Shown here piece by piece: positions 1 to 8,515 of a stretch of 64,000 bases of DNA. Source of the stretch: Streptomyces lydicus (lineage in GTDB: Bacteria > Actinomycetota > Actinomycetes > Streptomycetales > Streptomycetaceae); contig NZ_CP017157.1 of NCBI RefSeq assembly GCF_001729485.1, forward strand, positions 5,828,001 to 5,892,000, given 5' to 3'. Numbering within the stretch: position 1 is the stretch's first letter; the number at the start of each line of letters is the position of its first letter. The notes under the pieces are model-generated. The model did no database searches and was not told where the DNA came from. It saw only the letters and a program-made list of their open reading frames with translations. Both the position numbers and the translations under genes were made by a program.

Positions 1-1
1 G

Positions 2-2320
2 CCGCTGCGCGAAACGGTGCGCAAAGCCTCCCGCACCTTCGCCAACGTCACACAACTCGCCGAGGAATACCCGGAGTTGGTGTTCGCCTGCTCCCAGGCG
101 CAGCAGTACGCCTGGGTCAAGGACCACCAGCCGCACATCTGGGAGCGCATCAAGGCGGCCGTACGGGAGGGCACCTGGGCGCCGGTCGGCTCGATGTGGG
201 TGGAGTCGGACGCGAACATGCCGGGCGGGGAGGCGCTGGCCCGGCAACTCGTGCACGGCAAGCGGTTCTTCCTGGAGGAGCTGGGGGTGGAGACCGAGGA
301 GATCTGGCTGCCGGACTCCTTCGGCTATACCGCCGCCTTCCCGCAGCTGGCCCGGCTCGCCGGTGCGAAGTGGTTCCTGACCCAGAAGCTGTCGTGGAAC
401 CAGTCCGACCGGATGCCGCACCACACCTTCTGGTGGGAGGGCATCGACGGCACCCGGGTGTTCACCCACTTCCCGCCGGTCGACACCTACAACGCCCGGT
501 TCCACGCCGGTGAACTGGCCCACGCGGAACGGAACTTCGCCGAGAAGGGCCGCGCCACCCGCTCGCTGGTGCCGTTCGGCTGGGGCGACGGCGGCGGTGG
601 GCCGACCCGCGAGATGCTGGAGCGGGCCCGCAGGCTGCGCTCCCTGGAGGGTTCCCCGCGCGTCACGATCGAGCCGCCGGCCCGCTTCTTCGAGGCCGCC
701 CACGAGGAGTACGGGGCGGCGGCACCGGTCTGGTCGGGCGAGCTGTACCTCCAGTTCCACCGTGGGACGTACACCTCGCAGGCGAAGACCAAACAGGGCA
801 ACCGGCGCAGCGAACACCTGCTGCGGGAGGCCGAGTTGTGGGCCGCGACGGCGGCGGTGCGCTCGGGCCCCGACGGACCGTACCGGTATCCGTACGAGGC
901 GCTGGACCGGCTGTGGAAGACCGTGCTGCTGCACCAGTTCCACGACATCCTCCCGGGCTCGTCCATCGCCTGGGTGCACCGGGAGGCGCGCGAGACGTAT
1001 GCGGCGGTGGCGGCCGAGCTGACGGAGATCGTCGAGGCGGCGATCGCGGCGCTGGGCGCGGCCGGACCCGGCCCGAACGCCGGCGCACCGACCGTGTTCA
1101 ACGCCTCGCCCTACGACCGGGACGAGGTCGTCGAGCTGCCCGGCGGGCGCCCGGCCCCCGTCCGCGTCCCCGCCCTGGGCTCGGCCACCGTCCGGCCTCC
1201 CGCACCGGACTCCGCCACGCCGCCGCCCGCGCCCGTACGGACGAGCAGCGAGCGGCGGGAGGGCACCGTCACCCTCGACAACGGGCTGCTCCGCGTCCGG
1301 ATCGACGCCGACGGCCTGCTGGCCTCCGTACGCGATCTGCACGCGGGGCGGGAGGTCCTGGCGCCCGGCTCCCGCGGCAATCTGCTCCAGCTGCACCCCG
1401 ACCACCCCACCCGGTACGACGCCTGGGACCTCGACCGGCACTACCTCCGCCGGCACACGGACCTGACCGACGCCGAGTCCGTCGAGCTGCTGCCGTCCGG
1501 GCCGCTGTCCGCGACCGTGCGGGTGACCAGGGCGTTCGGCGCGTCGCGGGTCACCCAGGAGCTGACCCTGCGGGCGGGCTCCCGTCGCCTCGACATCACC
1601 ACCGACATCGACTGGCACGAGTCGGAGAAGGTCCTCAAGGCCGCGTTCCCGCTGGACGTCCACGCCGAACGGTCCACCGCCGAGATCCAGTTCGGGCATC
1701 TGCACCGCCCCACCCACACCAACACCAGCTGGGACGCCGCCCGTTTCGAGATCTGCGCCCACCGATGGCTGCGCCTCGCCGAGCCCGGTTACGGCGTCGC
1801 CCTCCTCAACGACTCGACCTACGGCCACGACGTCAGCCGCACCCCGCACCCGCGGGGCCTGGGCACCACCGCCCGGCTGACCCTGCTGCGCGCCCCGCAC
1901 AGCCCCGACCCCGAGACCGACCAGGGACACCACCGCTTCACCTGTGCGCTGCTGCCGGGCGCGGAGGTGGGCGACGCGGTCGCCGAGGGCCTGGCGCTGA
2001 ACCTCCCGCTGCGGACGGCCGCGTCCGCAGGGCCCGTCGCGCCGCTGATCCGCGTCGACCAGCCGGCGATCACCGTCGAGTCGGTGAAGCTCGCCGAGGA
2101 CCGCAGCGGCGATGTGGTGGTCCGGCTGTACGAGTCCCGGGGCGGCCGGGCGTCGGGCACGCTGTCCCCGGGCTTCCCCGTCGAACGGGTCACCGTGACG
2201 GATCTGTTGGAGCGCCCGTTGCACGAGGAGGAGGAAGGGCCGACCTCGGACGTCGCCCTCGAACTGCGCCCGTTCCAGATCCTGACGCTCCGGCTGCGGC
2301 CCCAGCGGCACGGCGGGTAG
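2..2320 (+). CDS. alpha-mannosidase, GH38 family (5' end outside window)
   Basis: Glycoside hydrolase family 38 enzyme that removes alpha-mannosyl residues, probably in the cytosol since no signal is visible. The frame is open to the window edge (P-L-R-E-T precedes the first possible GTG), so the N-terminus is missing; roughly 770 residues remain of a family usually near 1000. Visible family motifs are WLPDSFGYTAAFPQL, whose Asp (codon 314-316) is the expected nucleophile, the GWGDGGGGPT loop, and HQFHDILPGSS near residue 315. The second half is the beta-sandwich mannosidase C-terminal region. It converges on the pyruvate dehydrogenase gene, with a hairpin between. The family assignment is firm; substrate linkage cannot be told. 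Confidence 0.93.
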   Translation, partial: PLRETVRKASRTFANVTQLAEEYPELVFACSQAQQYAWVKDHQPHIWERIKAAVREGTWAPVGSMWVESDANMPGGEALARQLVHGKRFFLEELGVETEEIWLPDSFGYTAAFPQLARLAGAKWFLTQKLSWNQSDRMPHHTFWWEGIDGTRVFTHFPPVDTYNARFHAGELAHAERNFAEKGRATRSLVPFGWGDGGGGPTREMLERARRLRSLEGSPRVTIEPPARFFEAAHEEYGAAAPVWSGELYLQFHRGTYTSQAKTKQGNRRSEHLLREAELWAATAAVRSGPDGPYRYPYEALDRLWKTVLLHQFHDILPGSSIAWVHREARETYAAVAAELTEIVEAAIAALGAAGPGPNAGAPTVFNASPYDRDEVVELPGGRPAPVRVPALGSATVRPPAPDSATPPPAPVRTSSERREGTVTLDNGLLRVRIDADGLLASVRDLHAGREVLAPGSRGNLLQLHPDHPTRYDAWDLDRHYLRRHTDLTDAESVELLPSGPLSATVRVTRAFGASRVTQELTLRAGSRRLDITTDIDWHESEKVLKAAFPLDVHAERSTAEIQFGHLHRPTHTNTSWDAARFEICAHRWLRLAEPGYGVALLNDSTYGHDVSRTPHPRGLGTTARLTLLRAPHSPDPETDQGHHRFTCALLPGAEVGDAVAEGLALNLPLRTAASAGPVAPLIRVDQPAITVESVKLAEDRSGDVVVRLYESRGGRASGTLSPGFPVERVTVTDLLERPLHEEEEGPTSDVALELRPFQILTLRLRPQRHGG

Positions 2321-2328
2321 CGGCGCCG

Positions 2329-2367
2329 GGCTCCCGTCGTCCGCGGGGCGGCCCGCCGGCGGGAGCC
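2329..2367. terminator. hairpin between convergent genes
   Basis: GGCTCCCG (2329-2336) pairs with CGGGAGCC (2360-2367) around a GC-rich loop. It lies in the 63-bp gap between two converging genes, so it may stop transcription from both sides. There is no U-tract, as is usual in Streptomyces. Confidence 0.5.
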
Positions 2368-2383
2368 GCTGCCGTCCGCGCCC

Positions 2384-4126
2384 TCACCTCCGGGGCACGT
2401 TGCGCAGGTTGGACCGCGCCATCTGCAGCATCCGTCCCACCCCGCCGTCCAGCACGATCTTTCCCGCCGACAGCGCGAAGCCGGACACCATCTCCGCGCT
2501 GATCTTCGGCGGGATGGACAGCGCGTTGGGGTCGGTCACGACGTCGACCAGCGCCGGGCCCTTGTGCTTGAAGGCGTCGCGCAGGGCGCTGCGGAGCTGC
2601 TTGGGCTTCTCCACGCGGATGCCGTGCGCGCCGGCCGCGCGGGCGATGGCGGCGAAGTCGGGGTTGCGGTAGGTGGTGCCGTACGACGGGAGGCCGGAGA
2701 CCAGCATCTCCAGCTCGACCATGCTCAGCGCGGAGTTGTTGAACAGCACCACCTTCACCGGCAGGTCGTACTGGACGAGGGTGAGGAAGTCGCCCATCAG
2801 CATGCTGAATCCGCCGTCGCCGGACATCGAGACGACCTGGCGGCGGCGGTCGATGAACTGGGCGCCGATCGCCTGCGGCAGCGCGTTCGCCATCGAGCCG
2901 TGGCTGAACGAACCGATCACCCTGCGGCGGCCGTTGGGGCTGAGGTAGCGGGCCGCCCACACGTTGCACATGCCGGTGTCGACGGTGAAGACGGCGTCGT
3001 CCGCGGCCTCCTCGTCCAGGATGGCGGCGACGTACTCCGGGTGGATCGGCGTGTGCTTCTCCACGTTGCGGGTGTACGCCTTGACCACCCCCTCCAGGGC
3101 GTCCGCGTGCTTCTTCAGCATCCGGTCCAGGAACTTGCGGCTGGTCTTCTCCCGCACCCTGGGGATCAAGGAGCGCAGCGTCTCGCGCACGTCGCCCCAG
3201 ACCGCGAGGTCGAGCTTGGTGCGCCGCCCCAGGTGTTCGGGCCGGACATCGACCTGGACGATCTTGACGTCGTCGGGCAGGAACGCGTTGTAGGGGAAGT
3301 CCGTGCCGAGCAGGATCAGCAGGTCGCACTCGTGGGTGGCTTCGTAGGCGGCGCCGTAGCCGAGCAGTCCGCTCATGCCGACGTCGTAGGGGTTGTCGTA
3401 CTGGATCCACTCCTTGCCGCGCAGCGCGTGCCCGACCGGGGCCTTGACCCGCTCGGCGAACTCCATCACCTCGGCGTGTGCGCCGGCCGTGCCGCTGCCG
3501 CAGAACAGCGTGACCTTGCCGGCCCCGTCGACCATCCGGGCCAGCTTGTCGATCTCCGCGTCGCCGGGGCGTACCGAGGGCCGGGAGGTGACCAGCGCGT
3601 GTTCGATCGTCCGCTCGGGGGCCTGCTCGGCGGCGATGTCACCGGGCAGCGAGACGACCGCGACCCCGCTCTGGCCGATGGCGTGCTGGATCGCCGTCTG
3701 CAGCACCCGCGGCATCTGCCGGGTGCTGGAGATCAGTTCGCTGTAGTGGCTGCACTCGGCGAACAGCCGGTCGGGGTGGGTCTCCTGGAAGTAGTTGGTG
3801 CCGATCTCGCTGGAGGGGATGTGGGAGGCGAGGGCGAGGACCGGGGCCATCGAGCGGTGGGCGTCGTACAGTCCGTTGATGAGGTGGAGGTTGCCCGGCC
3901 CGCAGGAGCCGGCACAGGCCGCGAGCCTGCCGGTGAGCTGGGCCTCCGCCCCGGCCGCGAAGCCGGCGACCTCCTCGTGCCGGACCTGGATCCAGTCGAT
4001 CCCCGAGGTTCGGCGCACCGCGTCGACGACCGGGTTCAGGCTGTCCCCGACGACCCCGTAGAGCCGCTGCACCCCCGCCCGCACCAGGATGTCCACGAAC
4101 TGCTCGGCCACGGTCTGCTTCGCCAT
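2384..4126 (-). CDS. poxB: pyruvate dehydrogenase (quinone), PoxB-type, ThDP-dependent
   Basis: ThDP- and FAD-dependent enzyme that decarboxylates pyruvate to acetate and passes electrons to membrane quinone. The 580 residues match the family length. The N-terminal Pyr domain has GVVGDSLNPVVDAV and the ThDP-activating Glu in RHEEVAGFAAGAEA. The central FAD domain follows, and the C-terminal ThDP-binding motif runs from GDGGF to FNNSALSM. I start at ATG 4126, which has AAGGAG eight bases upstream; the frame extends further but without a better start. Acetolactate synthase is less likely because the sequence has the PoxB-style HEE and SCGPGNLHLINGLYDAH motifs. It is monocistronic, divergent from nothing nearby and convergent with the mannosidase. 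Confidence 0.92.
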   Translation of the reverse strand: MAKQTVAEQFVDILVRAGVQRLYGVVGDSLNPVVDAVRRTSGIDWIQVRHEEVAGFAAGAEAQLTGRLAACAGSCGPGNLHLINGLYDAHRSMAPVLALASHIPSSEIGTNYFQETHPDRLFAECSHYSELISSTRQMPRVLQTAIQHAIGQSGVAVVSLPGDIAAEQAPERTIEHALVTSRPSVRPGDAEIDKLARMVDGAGKVTLFCGSGTAGAHAEVMEFAERVKAPVGHALRGKEWIQYDNPYDVGMSGLLGYGAAYEATHECDLLILLGTDFPYNAFLPDDVKIVQVDVRPEHLGRRTKLDLAVWGDVRETLRSLIPRVREKTSRKFLDRMLKKHADALEGVVKAYTRNVEKHTPIHPEYVAAILDEEAADDAVFTVDTGMCNVWAARYLSPNGRRRVIGSFSHGSMANALPQAIGAQFIDRRRQVVSMSGDGGFSMLMGDFLTLVQYDLPVKVVLFNNSALSMVELEMLVSGLPSYGTTYRNPDFAAIARAAGAHGIRVEKPKQLRSALRDAFKHKGPALVDVVTDPNALSIPPKISAEMVSGFALSAGKIVLDGGVGRMLQMARSNLRNVPRR

Positions 4127-4258
4127 GTCGCGCTCGCTCCTTCGACGGGTGGGGCGGCTGCCCGCTGACGGGTCCTCTGGCCGCCCTCCCATGAACCCAC
4201 GGGCCGCCGGGGCCCGCCTCCGGGGCGCGCCCCCTCCCGGCCCCGCGTGCGCCCGGCG

Positions 4259-5785
4259 CTACGCCTCCCACACCGCGACGGCCGTGCGGTCCCTGGCGTG
4301 CCCCTTGGCGCGCAGTTGCGCGGTGGCGAGGAACGGGACCAGGCCCGGCGGCTCGGGGGTGGACCACCGGTCGGCCAGATGGGCGGCGAAGGCCGGCTCC
4401 TGCCGCAGGGGTTCGGCGAGCCCGGCGCTGCACAGCAGCAGGGCGTCACCCGGCCGGGCGAACGCCGCGTGGAAGAGGAACGGCTCCGGGCGCACCGGGT
4501 ACTCCGCCGCACCGGGGCCGGACGGCAGTCCGGGGCCGGTGCGGGCCGGGTCGTCGGGGGCGGGATCGGGGTCGGGGGCGGCGGCGCCGTGGTCGGTCGC
4601 GACCGGATCCAGGTCGGTCCAGGCGCCGTCGCGCAGCCGGAACAGGCCGCCCGCGCCGACGCCGAAGAACACCCGGGTCCGGCAGTCCGGGTCGGCGGGC
4701 AGCAGCAGGCAGCGCAGCGCCGCCGTGTACTGCTCCGGCGGGGCGCCGCGCTCCAGGGCCCGGGCGCGCAGCTTGCCGTAGCTGCGGTCGGTGAGCCGCT
4801 GCAGACCGGCTTTCAGCTCGCCGCGACGGTCCGCGCGGATGTCCTCCGCCAGTTGGGTGCAACCGCGGCCGACCGCGCCGCCGATCCAGCCGCAGGCGTC
4901 GCGCGCGGCGCGGTGGGCGCCCTCGACGGCCGGCCGCCCGGTGGCCACCGCGACCAGGATCAACGCGTTCCGGCCGGTACCGAAGCGGGCGGTGAGCAGC
5001 GCGTCGCGGCGCACCTCGCCGCGGTAGCGGGCGGAGTCGCCGCGCTGGGAGGCGGCCCGGAGGGTCAGCGAGCCGTACTGGGCGCCCTCCAGCGCGGTGT
5101 CCGGCACCAGCTCGTCGAGCGCGGCCGGGTCGGCGGCGGGCAGCGCGGCCGGCTCGGCCTCGTAGGTGGGCGGCCGGTCACCGATGTACGAGACGGCCGG
5201 CGGGGGCGCGCTCGGGGCGGCGTCGCGCTGACGTGTCCCCGGGCCGGTGGCCTTGAGGGGGATCGGCTCGGAGGGCGGCGGGGGCGGCGGGACACGCCTG
5301 GTGGGTGGCTCACCGGGCGGTACGGGGCCCGTCGGCGCCTCCTCGGGCGGGGCGGGGCGTTCGGATGCGGGCCGTGACGGCGTCCCCTCGGGCGGGGCGC
5401 CCCCGGAGGGGGTGGCACGGTCGGGGGCGTCCCCGGAGGGGGTGGCACGGTCGGGCGCGTCCGCCGGCGTCGGCTGCGGCGTCGGCTGCGGCTGCGGCGG
5501 GGGCGGGGGCGGGGGCCGGTATCCCCAGCCCGGCGGCCCCACCGTCCGCAGCACCGAGGCGACCCGCTCGTCGAGGGTGTCCGACGCCTCCGCCGGTCCG
5601 GCGTCGGCAGGTCCGGCACCGGTCGGCGCGCCGGCAGCGGGTGCGACGCCGGATCCCGGGGCGTCACCGGCCGCTCCCCCGCCGCCGGCGCCCGGCCCGT
5701 CGCCCGCGCCGCCCGTGCCGTCCTCGCCGTACAACTGCCGCCACCAGTCGTCCTCTTGGCCGCGCCGTGCTCCCTGCTCGCTCAT
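4259..5785 (-). CDS. PP2C-like protein phosphatase domain protein with Pro/Gly-rich N-terminus
   Basis: About 508 residues. The first ~230 are low-complexity Pro, Gly, Ala and Ser with a tandem DAPDRATPSG repeat. The C-terminal ~270 residues resemble the actinobacterial PP2C-like domain: an ASQRGDSARYRGEVRRDALL segment, VAVATGRPAVEGAHRAARDACGWIGGAVG, then LFRLRDGAWTDLDPVA and LLLCSAGLAEPL near the end. The usual acidic metal ligands (DG and DN motifs) are not obvious, so phosphatase activity is uncertain. Two starts are close together, ATG 5794 and ATG 5785; I chose 5785 (MSEQGARRGQEDDWW) because AGGA lies about 12 bases upstream, while 5794 would be only three bases away from it. It stands alone, and its partner kinase is not evident. 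Confidence 0.75.
   Translation of the reverse strand: MSEQGARRGQEDDWWRQLYGEDGTGGAGDGPGAGGGGAAGDAPGSGVAPAAGAPTGAGPADAGPAEASDTLDERVASVLRTVGPPGWGYRPPPPPPPQPQPTPQPTPADAPDRATPSGDAPDRATPSGGAPPEGTPSRPASERPAPPEEAPTGPVPPGEPPTRRVPPPPPPSEPIPLKATGPGTRQRDAAPSAPPPAVSYIGDRPPTYEAEPAALPAADPAALDELVPDTALEGAQYGSLTLRAASQRGDSARYRGEVRRDALLTARFGTGRNALILVAVATGRPAVEGAHRAARDACGWIGGAVGRGCTQLAEDIRADRRGELKAGLQRLTDRSYGKLRARALERGAPPEQYTAALRCLLLPADPDCRTRVFFGVGAGGLFRLRDGAWTDLDPVATDHGAAAPDPDPAPDDPARTGPGLPSGPGAAEYPVRPEPFLFHAAFARPGDALLLCSAGLAEPLRQEPAFAAHLADRWSTPEPPGLVPFLATAQLRAKGHARDRTAVAVWEA
5401..5460 (-). repeat. 30-bp in-frame tandem repeat, two copies
   Basis: Two adjacent 30-bp units (5401-5430 and 5431-5460) differ at one base. 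They encode two copies of a ten-residue Asp-Ala-Pro-Asp-Arg-Ala-Thr-Pro-Ser-Gly block in the disordered N-terminal region of the PP2C-like protein. Copy number could vary between strains. Confidence 0.85.
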
Positions 5786-6241
5786 GGCGGGCATTTTTCC
5801 TGGCCGGTCGCCGTCCAAACAGGGCGCGCACGAGCCTCCCGCGCCGCCGCCCCGCACCGCGGAGGAGGCCGAGCCGTCGGGCGGCACGGGGCAACTCGCC
5901 ATCGATTAGGGACTGTTGACGCATTGCCGGGGGTCACCGGCAGGCCCGGGCAGGCGGCGGGACCGGGGGCATCCGGCGGTGTCCGTGGGCAGCGGCCCCC
6001 GGCCGCCGGGGCCGCGGGTGGCCGGAACGCCGGTGCCGCCTGCCCGGCCGGGCGCCGGGGAGACGGCGGGGTGCGCACCCGCCCACGACGGGCGGGCCGC
6101 CGGGGCACGGAGCCGCCGGCTGCCCCTCCTGCGGCCCGGCCGGCAAGCGCGTCCGGGCCGCTTCCGGCACTCTTGGGCCATGAACGTGCGCAGCCCACGA
6201 GCCGTCACGGGGCCTACGCCCGCCGGGAGTGAGGCCCGAGC
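5786..6241. other. intergenic region between divergent PP2C-like and DUF456 genes
   Basis: This 456-bp stretch should contain both promoters. A TTGACG lies at about 5918 on the plus strand, but no -10 sits at the correct spacing. Several GC-rich inverted repeats are present and none stands out. I see no convincing small gene. Confidence 0.5.
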
Positions 6242-6724
6242 ATGAGTTCCTGGCAGCTGGTCGCGGTCGGCCTGGTCATGCTGCTCGGGCTGTTCGGCGT
6301 GCTGGTACCCGGCATCCCCGGTCCGCTGCTGGTGTGGGCCGCCGTGCTGTGGTGGGCGGTGACCGACAAGTCCGCCCCGGCCTGGACGGTCCTCATGGGG
6401 GCCACCGCGCTGCTGCTCCTCAACCAGGTGCTGAAGTGGCTGCTGCCCGCCCGCGACCTGCGGGCTTCCGGGGCGCCGTACCGCACGCTGTTCCTGGCGG
6501 GCGCGGCCGGCATCGTCGGCTTCTTCCTGCTCCCGGTCATCGGGGGACCGCTCGGCGCGGTCGGCGGCCTGTACGCCCTGGAACGGGCCCGGCTCGGCAG
6601 CCACGGCGATGCCTGGGCCTCGACCCGTACCGTCATGCGCACCATCGGCCTGAGCGTGCTGATCGAGCTGTTCTCCTGCCTGCTGGTGGTGGGGGCCTGG
6701 GCGGGGGTCCTGCTGGCGGGCTGA
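6242..6724 (+). CDS. DUF456 family membrane protein
   Basis: A 160-residue integral membrane protein of unknown role. Four hydrophobic segments are visible, near residues 5-38, 46-62, 80-98 and 136-158, separated by short charged loops. The central GAAGIVGFFLLPVIGGPLGAVGGLYA is Gly-rich, as expected for the duplicated DUF456 repeat. The start is ATG 6242 with GGGAG about 12 bases upstream. It stands alone between the PP2C-like gene and the convergent Ada-AlkA gene. Confidence 0.85.
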   Translation: MSSWQLVAVGLVMLLGLFGVLVPGIPGPLLVWAAVLWWAVTDKSAPAWTVLMGATALLLLNQVLKWLLPARDLRASGAPYRTLFLAGAAGIVGFFLLPVIGGPLGAVGGLYALERARLGSHGDAWASTRTVMRTIGLSVLIELFSCLLVVGAWAGVLLAG

Positions 6725-6755
6725 CGACAGGGGCGCGGGCGGCAGGCGCTCACCG

Positions 6756-6782
6756 CCGGGGCGCCGCGCGGCGAGGCCCCGG
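6756..6782. terminator. bidirectional hairpin
   Basis: CCGGGGC (6756-6762) pairs with GCCCCGG (6776-6782), and the loop contains a second GCCGC/GCGGC pairing. It sits in the 72-bp gap between the converging DUF456 and Ada-AlkA genes. Confidence 0.55.
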
Positions 6783-6796
6783 CCGGCGCCGGACGG

Positions 6797-8407
6797 TCAG
6801 CCGACCGGGACGGGGACCGCGGCCGGAGCGGTCTCCCGCCCCCTCCCGACCCCCTCCGCCCTCCCGGGCAGCTCCCCGGCAGACCCCGACGGCCGCCCCG
6901 CCGGCAGCTCCCCCGCCGGGAGCAGCCCCGCGTTCCACAGATGGTGCACGGCATAGGCGCCCCACGGCCGCCACCCGCCGGCCACCGCCCGCTCCCCCAC
7001 CGGGCCCCCGGCCCCGAGGACGCCGCCTTCACCGACGTCCGGATCCCCCAGCGCGCGCATCCTGATGTACGCGGCCGCCTCCGCGCCGACCCCGGGCAGC
7101 GCGGCCAGCGCCTGCTCGGCGGCGTACCGGTCGGCGCCCGCGTCCAGCACGACCGCGCCGTCCGCGAGGGCGGTGCACAGCGTCCGCACCGGCTCCGCGA
7201 GCTCCTCGCCGGTCAGCTCACCGGGCGTGGGAAAGAGGTGGGTCAGGCCGCCGTCCACCGCGTCCAGCGGCTTGCCGTACGCGCGGACCAGCTCGGCGGC
7301 GCGCTCCGGCGGCCCGCCCAGCACGATGCGCACGGCCAGCTCCTCGGGGTCCGCGGCGCCGGGCGAGCGCAGCCCCGGGCGTTCCGCCACCAGCGGTCCG
7401 AGCAGGGGGTCCGCGCCGAGCCGCTCGGCGACGGCGTACGGGTCGGCATCGAGGTCGAACAGGCGGCGCATCCGCTGCACGGCCGTCGACAGGTCCCGCA
7501 GGTCGGTCAGGCGCAGCCGGCACTCCAGCCAGCCGCCGTCCGCCCCGCGGCGCGCGGCCGGGCACACCAGGCCGGCGGGCGGCCGTTTCCGGGTGCGCGG
7601 CCCCGTGGGCTCGTCGACCTCGGCGATCCCGCCGCCGTAGGTGAGCCGGAGCGTACGGCGGTAGGTCCGGGCGCCGCGGCCGCCACGCACCTCCTCGACG
7701 CCGGGTACGGCCCGCACCTGCAGGAAGTCGAAGATCTCGGCCGTCGCGTACGGTCCGCGGTAGGCGAGCCGCAGCGCGATCCCGCCGGGCGCGGAACGGC
7801 TCCCTCCGCCGGCTCCCCGCGCCGGGGCAGCGGCCCGGCCCCGGCGTCCGGCGGCCGCGGCCCGCAGTTCGCTGGGCGTCCCCGCGTAGATCTCCCGCAT
7901 CGTGTCGTTGAACTGCCGGATGCTGGCGAATCCCGCCGCGAACGCCAGCTCGGTGACCGGCAGGTCCGTGGTCTGCAGCAGGACCCGGGCGGTGTGCGCG
8001 CGGCGGGCCCGCGCCAGTGCCACCGGTCCGGCGCCGAGCTCCGCCGTGAGCTGCCGCTGCACCTGCCGCGCGCTGTACCCCAGCCGCCGCGCGAGCCCGC
8101 CGACGCCCTCCCGGTCGATCACGCCGTCCCCGATGAACCGCATCGCCCGGCCGACCAGGTCGGCCCGTACGTTCCACTCCGCGGAACCCGGTACCGCGTC
8201 GGGCCGGCACCGCCGGCAGGCCCGGAACCCGGCCGCCTGCGCGGCCGCGGCGGACACGAAGAACCGGACGTTCACCCGCTTGGGAGTGACCGCCGGGCAG
8301 CTCGGCCGGCAGTAGATCCCGGTCGTCACGACCGCGAAGAAGAACTCGCCGTCGAACCGCGCGTCCCGGCTGCTCACCGCTTCGTATCTGGCGTCGTCGT
8401 CCTTCAT
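6797..8407 (-). CDS. Ada-AraC-AlkA fusion: methylation-responsive regulator / DNA-3-methyladenine glycosylase
   Basis: A 536-residue protein with three modules: an Ada zinc domain that accepts methyl groups from phosphotriesters, with Cys33, Cys37, Cys64 and Cys67; an AraC-type helix-turn-helix at about residues 75-175; and an AlkA-type region made of the AlkA N-domain and a HhH-GPD glycosylase fold. The hairpin is recognisable as LPGVGAEAAAYIRMRALGDPD. The usual downstream catalytic Asp (family pattern DxFxxxD) is not there: the sequence reads DVGEGGVLGAGG and the stretch before WRPWGAYAVHHLW is short. The frame is intact across this point. The start is ATG 8407; an upstream in-frame GTG at 8434 is possible. 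The regulatory role is well supported, but base-excision activity is doubtful. Confidence 0.88.
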   Translation of the reverse strand: MKDDDARYEAVSSRDARFDGEFFFAVVTTGIYCRPSCPAVTPKRVNVRFFVSAAAAQAAGFRACRRCRPDAVPGSAEWNVRADLVGRAMRFIGDGVIDREGVGGLARRLGYSARQVQRQLTAELGAGPVALARARRAHTARVLLQTTDLPVTELAFAAGFASIRQFNDTMREIYAGTPSELRAAAAGRRGRAAAPARGAGGGSRSAPGGIALRLAYRGPYATAEIFDFLQVRAVPGVEEVRGGRGARTYRRTLRLTYGGGIAEVDEPTGPRTRKRPPAGLVCPAARRGADGGWLECRLRLTDLRDLSTAVQRMRRLFDLDADPYAVAERLGADPLLGPLVAERPGLRSPGAADPEELAVRIVLGGPPERAAELVRAYGKPLDAVDGGLTHLFPTPGELTGEELAEPVRTLCTALADGAVVLDAGADRYAAEQALAALPGVGAEAAAYIRMRALGDPDVGEGGVLGAGGPVGERAVAGGWRPWGAYAVHHLWNAGLLPAGELPAGRPSGSAGELPGRAEGVGRGRETAPAAVPVPVG

Positions 8408-8465
8408 GCGTCCAGTCTGCGCCGTGCCCGGCACTCCGACTGGCGGAATTCGGACCTCACCCTCA

Positions 8466-8492
8466 CGGGGGCGCCCCGGCGGAGCGCCCCCG
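8466..8492 (-). terminator. terminator of rsgA
   Basis: A perfect 9-bp stem, CGGGGGCGC (8466-8474) with GCGCCCCCG (8484-8492), lies 23 bases after the rsgA stop. A 10-bp palindrome CGTATATACG (8491-8500) overlaps its edge and could belong to the Ada-AlkA promoter region. Confidence 0.6.
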
Positions 8493-8515
8493 TATATACG
8501 GCGCCGGTGATCAAC

